DNA from: Paenibacillus oceani
GTDB lineage: Bacteria > Bacillota > Bacilli > Paenibacillales > NBRC-103111
DNA: 58,098 bases
Assembly: GCF_014705615.1 (NCBI RefSeq)
Contig: NZ_JACXJA010000056.1
Coordinates: 1 to 58,098 of the forward strand
Reading direction: 5' to 3'
Both the position numbers and the translations under genes were made by a program. Numbering within the stretch: position 1 is the stretch's first letter; each line of letters starts with the position of its first letter. Under the pieces are notes generated by a model. That model was not told where the DNA came from. It saw nothing but the letters and a program-made list of their open reading frames with translations, and did no database searches. Positions 53,145-58,098 of the stretch are shown here, piece by piece.

Positions 53145-53960
53145 TTACACTTCGGTCTCCGCAATAAACAAGGACGGAACTCCATGGAAAGTTAGCGTCA
53201 GCGCATGCATGGCTCTCGTGCACGCAATGTACAACAGGCTTCTGTCCAGCTCCGTCCGATAATTCGATGCGTCGACAGACGGCACGATGACTTGATCGAA
53301 TTCCAGACCCTTCGCCATATGGGCGGAAGTTACTCATGATCCCCCCGTGAAATTGGTCGCTGCTGAAATGGAGCAGATGGATATCCTCCCGAATGTCCCT
53401 AATTGCTTCATACATCCGCTCGGCCAAAGCTTGCGTCTTGCAAACGATTCCTAACGATCGATGATCCGAATCGATAAATTTCGTTATCGCTCGCTTCACA
53501 TCCGCACATTCGCCGGCCCAACTGTCGGATTTCATGATCCGTGGAAGAGGTCCATGCCCGCTTTGAACTTCATGCGCTCCATCAACGTTTCGTCACTCGT
53601 ATCGCCAAGCTCCGCCACCTGCTCGTCGAAGGTTTGGAACTCGCACAATCCCGCCAGCTCCCTAACGGCCACCTCCTCCATTCGGATCTGCGGAATCATT
53701 TCTTCCCCAAGCTCCGGCAGCGCATTGGAAATATAGTCGGCAAACACCTTGTTGGGGGAAATAATCAAATGTTTTCGGACGTTAACGCCCCTTTAAACCT
53801 GTACAGTAAGAAAGCGACCCAGTGCAAAGCGACCGACGTTTTCCCGGACCCGGCGACGCCTTGAATGATCAGCTCGCGAGAATGTTCGTTCCGGATAATG
53901 TCCCTGAATCTCAGGGCTTGGTTTTTATGGTTTTTCCGTCTAACTCCAACCTCCGCTGGC
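53145..53960 (-). pseudogene. remnants of a HelD/UvrD-like helicase
   Basis: Three recognisable pieces in different frames. First, [14 protein letters not shown] then the Walker [14 protein letters not shown] (about 53935-53780). Then IISPNKVFADYISNALPELGEEMIP to DLFHGS (53768-53532). Then DHRSLGIVCKTQALAERMYEAIRD, a frame change near 53335, and AKGLEFDQVIVPSVDA, LLYIACTRAMHALTL (motifs V-VI), ending at 53145. Between the second and third piece several hundred residues are missing. It resembles the RNA-polymerase-recycling HelD/HelR family. Clearly a decayed gene. Confidence 0.85.
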
Positions 53961-53992
53961 CGGCTTGTCCGTAATGGACACCTGCTGCATCT

Positions 53993-54577
53993 TTAAACCT
54001 TGAGCGAGCCCCTGAATCCTCTAGCGGCATAGTAGGAATCCGCTCCGTTGTGGTATACGAAGACCGTGTCGTAGCGGCGATCGCAGAAGAGGGCCCCGCC
54101 GAGCTTCCGAATAGCAGCGGGCGTTTGCACCCAGCTTGACGTTTTCAAATCGAATTTCCCAAGCTTCTGCAGCTCCCGGTATTGTTCTTCCGTTAAAAGC
54201 TCAATGCCTATCTCGGCTGCCATATCGATCGCCGTATTGTTCGGCTTATGTTCTTTCCTTGACTCCAGCGCTTCACGGTCGTAACAAATACTTCGGCGCC
54301 CCTTGGGACTTTCCGCCGAACAATCGCAAAGCAGGTATTCACCCGTCCTCGGATCATAACCGACGACATCCGGCTCGCCGCCGGTCTCCTCCATTTCATG
54401 GATCGACCACAGCTTGTCGGGATGAGCTTCGAGCCTCGCTTGAACGTTAGCCCATTCCAGGTCCTGATGGCGATTCTTATTTTTCTCAAAACGGACTTTT
54501 AATGTGCGAAGCAGTCCTTCCCGTTGTTCCGGCGATAACTCTTTCTTATTGCTGCTGGAGCTTGTTGTCATCTTCAT
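53993..54577 (-). CDS. DUF4256-domain protein
   Basis: 194 aa. Diagnostic blocks: LLRTLKVRFEKNKNRHQDLEWANVQARLEA, WSIHEMEETGGEPDVVGYD, YLLCDCSAESPKGRRSICYDREALESRKEHKP, FDLKTSSWVQTP, GALFCDRRYDTVFVYHNGADSYYAARGFRG. Cytosolic, widely found in Bacillales, function unknown. AAGGGAG lies upstream of the ATG. Confidence 0.9.
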   Translation of the reverse strand: MKMTTSSSSNKKELSPEQREGLLRTLKVRFEKNKNRHQDLEWANVQARLEAHPDKLWSIHEMEETGGEPDVVGYDPRTGEYLLCDCSAESPKGRRSICYDREALESRKEHKPNNTAIDMAAEIGIELLTEEQYRELQKLGKFDLKTSSWVQTPAAIRKLGGALFCDRRYDTVFVYHNGADSYYAARGFRGSLKV

Positions 54578-54676
54578 AGTCTCCCTTCAAATAAGCTGCG
54601 TCCGGATAAGCCGGCGCAAGCACTTCATAACGGATACCCTTTATTGTTCCCATACTGAAGCGAGGGGAACCTCCCG

Positions 54677-55225
54677 TCAAGGAGCAAAGACGTCCGGATG
54701 ATCGTTGCGCCAGGCGCCTATACAACCGATTAAACAGGCCGTGCAGCTTCTCATCACGCAATCGGTCTCCGTGTACGCATATTCGATCACGATATTTATG
54801 CCCGGCTTACGCCATGCCAAAAGTCGGCCAGAAAATCCGGGCCATTCACACTCTTCATCCAGTGCAGGTTGACCATATGCTTCTATCGACTCATCCGGTG
54901 TTGAGCTCATCGTGATTCCCCGGGGAAGGGTTCCGGGATACGGAGCTTTAATTCTGTCATCCGACCCAGGCGCAAGAAAATGAATAGAGCCTATGATCCA
55001 TCCATCTTGATTTGTATATTGGAGCCCGGTAAGGTCATTTATTTTGGGTGCGCGATAAAGATCGATGCGGATCGACGATTTCACAGACCAGATGATATCA
55101 TCGTTGAAATAGCTGTTCGGAGGCGGCATTCGCTTGACGCCGAATGATTGCAGCAAAGCTTGTACATCCTTGGGATTGTAGGGATGGCCTAGCCATTCAA
55201 TGAGCTGTTCAGATGGTTCCTTCAT
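54677..55225 (-). CDS. hypothetical protein
   Basis: 182 aa, cytosolic, no recognised family. N-terminus EQLIEWLGHPYNPKDVQALLQSFG; a middle segment (PYPGTLPRGITMSSTPDESIEAYGQPALDEE) of the type seen in some immunity-like proteins; a cysteine-containing tail (CVMRSCTACLIGCIG). AAAGGA lies upstream of the ATG. The assignment as an immunity or SMI1/KNR4-like protein would be a guess. Confidence 0.65.
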   Translation of the reverse strand: MKEPSEQLIEWLGHPYNPKDVQALLQSFGVKRMPPPNSYFNDDIIWSVKSSIRIDLYRAPKINDLTGLQYTNQDGWIIGSIHFLAPGSDDRIKAPYPGTLPRGITMSSTPDESIEAYGQPALDEECEWPGFSGRLLAWRKPGINIVIEYAYTETDCVMRSCTACLIGCIGAWRNDHPDVFAP

Positions 55226-55374
55226 GTTTATATCGATTCCTTTCGCTTCGCTTGAGGTGTGATGAAATCGTTGTTTTTGATCACGATTGTTCGCGGTATT
55301 TTTACGGCTGCTTGTCGCCTCTATTATATCATGTCGCCTCTGATGAGCTTATGTCAATTCTCGGGTACCCCCTA

Positions 55375-55422
55375 TAGAAAATAAGGTTATCCTGCACGCC
55401 ACTAAGACGTGCGGAATAACCT
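55375..55422 (-). terminator. intrinsic terminator of the S-layer protein gene
   Basis: On the minus strand AGGTTATTCCGCACG pairs with CGTGCAGGATAACCT (few mismatches), followed by TATTTTCTATAG. Confidence 0.8.
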
Positions 55423-55436
55423 CAAGTTAGCGAATA

Positions 55437-58098
55437 TCAGATCAGACCGGAGAGCTGAAGCAGGCGCCGTATGATGGTGGCAGCCTCGGCTCTCGTCACG
55501 AAGTCCTGCGGTGCAAGCGTTGCGCCGCTTTTCCCCTGCACGACTCCCGCTTGAATACTGGAGGCCATGCCGTCCAGCGCCCAGTCGGACACAGCAGCCG
55601 CATCCGTATAGGGACGAAACGCTACATCAGCCGCTTGGCCGGGCAGCTTCGCTGTCAGTCCGGTGAGCGTCATCGCTCTGGACAACATGATCATCGCTTG
55701 CTCGCGGGTGATCGTCTCCTCCGGATGAAACGTTCCGTCTTCAAATCCGTTAAGCAAGCGATGCGTATACGCTGTAGCCACGACATCGTTGAACCAAGCC
55801 GACTGGGATATATCCGAGAATGGAGCGGTCCCTCTCTCCAGGGGCAGTCCCAATCCGCGAACGAGAATCGACGCAAACTCCGCGCGAGTAACCTCCCGCT
55901 CCGGCTCGTACGTGTTGTCTCCCGTCCCCATCACGATCATCCGCGCTCCCATGTCGCGGGTGTCCTGTTCGGCCCAGTGACCCTTCATATCGTTGAACTC
56001 TGCAGAATGAGATACAAGGGCGAACGAGCCGTTGGTCATACTGCTGGCTTTCGCATAGTGCCGGTTCTCTTTCACCATGACCTGGAGCGGTACATGGCGG
56101 AGGATACCATCCGGTTCAACGACTACGGCTGTTGTCGCTGAATCCGGGTTCACGTTGTCCGGAATCGCAATCCAATGCTCCAGGAAGGTGTTAAACTTCG
56201 AAACCTCGACGGTTACGTCTCTATAAGTCGCCTGGATACTAAATGCAACCGGCGGCGCGAGGAGGGTGAACAAACCTTTGGATACGGCTTCTTTGATCGT
56301 TCGATCCGTGTCCTGTGCGCTCCGGGTATGGATCTCTATGTTTAGCTTGATGTCCTGCAAGGCGACCGATTCGCCAAACTGCCCGGCTAGAGCTTCGATG
56401 CCGATTTGCTGTGCGGGCAACACATACGTGGCCTGACCGGTTTTGAAATTGATGACAGCTTGCTTTTCTGCCATACTTTTGACCCATTGGCCGTCCATCT
56501 CGGCCACCACTCTGTCGAAGCTAACGTTCGCCCGGTAGGTGATAACCGCGCCTTGCGCCTCCTCAGCAAGCCGATTCTCCAGCTTGGTCCGATCGGCGGC
56601 TATCGTCAGCACGGTACGATTGTGATCCGTCGTGGCTGTCGCTCCTCCACGGATCATTTGATGGTTCAGAAGGATGTCCGCCACTGGAACTGCAGCTTCG
56701 CTTACAGTCCCGCTGGTGTCACTGTTCCCACTGTTATCGCTGTTATCCTCGTTGCCGCCTTCGCCAGTTGACGGAGAACTCGGAATGACTGGGTTAGATG
56801 CATTAGAATCCTCGCTGTTTCCGGCTCGATTGATCGCTATGACGGTAAAGGTATAGCTTACGCCATTGGTCAGACCGGTGACCGTAATCGGGCTGGAGAC
56901 TCCGCTTTGCACGACGCCTCCTGACGATGCGGTCACTTCATAGCTGGTGATGGCAGAACCTCCATTGTCGGTTGGCGGCGTAAAGGAAATCGTCGCCTGC
57001 CTATCCCCGGCAACAGCTGTCACTTGTGTAGGTGCAGCAGGTGCGGCGGCAGGTGTGGCGGCCGCTTCATTCGACGCCGTACTCAAGCCTCCGGAATTGG
57101 CCGCTTTTACAATAAAATAATACGTCATGCCGTTCGTTAGCCCGCTCATATTGTACGTCACACCCGTTACAGTAGCGGATGCCGGTTCGGTAAACACCCC
57201 TTGAACGGTTGACAAGTATACCCTGTAATAGGTTGCGCCTGTCACCGTACCCCAGTTTAAAGCGACTTGGCTGTCCGCCCCATCCGCGGTCAATTGCTGC
57301 GGAGCTGCTGGAGCCGGTTGCCCATCTTCGGCTACGGTCACCACGTAATCCTGTGTAGTGCCATTCGCTGCGCTCACCGTATACGTCACCGGGCTGGTGA
57401 AGTTCTGTGGCACACCGCTATTCGGTGAGATACTCGCGCCTGTGTGCGTTATCGTCGGCGTCAGCGACGTGACGTCCGTTCCATACGGTACGGTTATAGC
57501 CACGGTATGGCTCGCCTCGTACACCGTTCCGGTAACGGCCGGGGCGGCGAAGCTGAACGCTGTGATCGCCTTCGCCGGATTCGCCGCTGCACTCACCGTC
57601 ACCACGTAATCCTGTGTAGTACCGTCCGCTGCACTCACCGTATATGACACCGGGTTGGTAAAATTCTGCGGCACCCCACTGTTCGGCGAAATGCTCGCTC
57701 CTGTGTGCGTTATCGTCGGCGTCAACGACGTGACGTCCGTTCCATGCGGCACCGTGACGCTTATCGTGCGACTCGCCTCGTTCACCGTTCCCGCCACTGC
57801 CGGGCTTACGAAGCTGAAGCCGGTGATTTCCTTCGTCGGGCTCGCGGCCACATTTACCGTGACGGTGTAGCTTTTCGTACTTCCATCCGCTGCGGAAACC
57901 GTATACGACACCGGATTGGTGAAATTCCGCGGCACGCCGCTGTTCGGCGAAATGCTCGCTCCCGTGTGCGTTATCGTCGGCGTCAAGGCCGTCACGTTTG
58001 TTCCATAAGGCACCGTGACGCTTACCGTACGACTCGCCTCGTTTATCGTTCCCGCCACTGCCGGGCTCGCGAAGCTGAAGCCGGTGATTTCCTTCGTC
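55437..58098 (-). CDS. SLH-domain surface protein, 5' end beyond window
   Basis: At least 886 residues; the frame stays open to the right edge, so the N-terminus is missing. Visible order: three 87-residue beta-sandwich repeats (each opening (T/A)K(E/A)IT.FSF and containing LTPTITHTGASISPNSGVP), two fibronectin-III-like modules (AAPQQLTADGADSQVALNWG; AAPTQVTAVAGDRQATISF), an acidic Asn/Ser linker, a domain of about 200 residues without a name, and three C-terminal SLH motifs (FNDMKGHWAEQDTRDM; FSDISQSAWFNDVVATAY; YTDAAAVSDWALDGMASS). It is anchored to secondary wall polymer by the SLH motifs. The repeats probably extend further upstream. Confidence 0.88.
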   Translation of the reverse strand, partial: TKEITGFSFASPAVAGTINEASRTVSVTVPYGTNVTALTPTITHTGASISPNSGVPRNFTNPVSYTVSAADGSTKSYTVTVNVAASPTKEITGFSFVSPAVAGTVNEASRTISVTVPHGTDVTSLTPTITHTGASISPNSGVPQNFTNPVSYTVSAADGTTQDYVVTVSAAANPAKAITAFSFAAPAVTGTVYEASHTVAITVPYGTDVTSLTPTITHTGASISPNSGVPQNFTSPVTYTVSAANGTTQDYVVTVAEDGQPAPAAPQQLTADGADSQVALNWGTVTGATYYRVYLSTVQGVFTEPASATVTGVTYNMSGLTNGMTYYFIVKAANSGGLSTASNEAAATPAAAPAAPTQVTAVAGDRQATISFTPPTDNGGSAITSYEVTASSGGVVQSGVSSPITVTGLTNGVSYTFTVIAINRAGNSEDSNASNPVIPSSPSTGEGGNEDNSDNSGNSDTSGTVSEAAVPVADILLNHQMIRGGATATTDHNRTVLTIAADRTKLENRLAEEAQGAVITYRANVSFDRVVAEMDGQWVKSMAEKQAVINFKTGQATYVLPAQQIGIEALAGQFGESVALQDIKLNIEIHTRSAQDTDRTIKEAVSKGLFTLLAPPVAFSIQATYRDVTVEVSKFNTFLEHWIAIPDNVNPDSATTAVVVEPDGILRHVPLQVMVKENRHYAKASSMTNGSFALVSHSAEFNDMKGHWAEQDTRDMGARMIVMGTGDNTYEPEREVTRAEFASILVRGLGLPLERGTAPFSDISQSAWFNDVVATAYTHRLLNGFEDGTFHPEETITREQAMIMLSRAMTLTGLTAKLPGQAADVAFRPYTDAAAVSDWALDGMASSIQAGVVQGKSGATLAPQDFVTRAEAATIIRRLLQLSGLI
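57316..58097 (-). repeat. 261-bp in-frame tandem repeats
   Basis: Three consecutive 261-bp units (58097-57837, 57836-57576, 57575-57315) encode 87-residue domains that are highly similar to each other, with long identical DNA stretches (the segment encoding ITHTGASISPNSGVP is nearly invariant). More units may lie beyond the window. Confidence 0.85.

Noticed and set aside
54546-54761. 71-codon minus-strand ORF between DUF4256 and the hypothetical gene
   Set aside because: It overlaps the 3' end of the better supported 182-aa ORF, has no ribosome binding site and no recognisable family.

Overview
The window reads as chromosome from an endospore-forming member of the Paenibacillaceae (Paenibacillus/Cohnella type). 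The reasons are moderately high GC, strong Gram-positive ribosome binding sites with frequent TTG/GTG starts, a gerA-type spore germination operon, lipoprotein and S-layer-homology proteins, and Zur/Fur/PerR-like operators of the Bacillales type. No rRNA, tRNA, CRISPR array, prophage or complete insertion sequence was recognised.

Layout. 0.2-4.7 kb: pantothenate kinase, a two-component pair and a divergent secreted protein. 5-9.5 kb: a frameshifted Tat-exported beta-helix protein, then an orphan sugar-binding lipoprotein divergent from a LacI-type regulator. 9.5-14.3 kb: a four-unit intergenic repeat, an oxidoreductase, a methyltransferase, a catalase behind a PerR-like box and a small cupin behind a Fur-like box. 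14.5-18.3 kb: a gerAB-gerAA-gerAC operon. 18.4-19.3 kb: a radical SAM/SPASM protein. A second four-unit repeat follows at 19.5 kb. 19.8-28.3 kb (minus strand): a six-gene exopolysaccharide operon with the gene content of Bacillus subtilis ydaJKLMN plus an extra polytopic glycosyltransferase-like protein.

28.7-30.4 kb: an isolated hisD preceded by a strong promoter, a 19-codon His-rich leader peptide and mutually exclusive RNA hairpins ending in an intrinsic terminator. This looks like ribosome-mediated histidine attenuation and is the most striking regulatory finding. 30.5-42.7 kb: single genes (DegV, TagA-like glycosyltransferase, transglutaminase-like, EamA transporter, AAC(3)-like acetyltransferase, intracellular subtilase, an internally deleted carbamoyltransferase, ankyrin/nucleotidase pair, two pentapeptide-repeat proteins, SUFU-domain protein, DUF1697). 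42.7-50.2 kb: an APH-like kinase with an odd overlapping leader ORF, then a Zur-box-controlled cntABCDF-type opine-metallophore/metal importer followed by a frameshifted cntE-type exporter. 50.3-58.1 kb: a leucine-rich-repeat protein, a histidine phosphatase, mazEF, remnants of a HelD/UvrD-like helicase, DUF4256, an unknown protein and the C-terminal part of a large S-layer-type surface protein running off the right edge.

Two intergenic elements at 9.57-9.76 and 19.48-19.66 kb have unrelated sequences but nearly identical geometry: four ~26-bp units in ++-- order with matching gaps. They look like members of one structural class of dispersed element.
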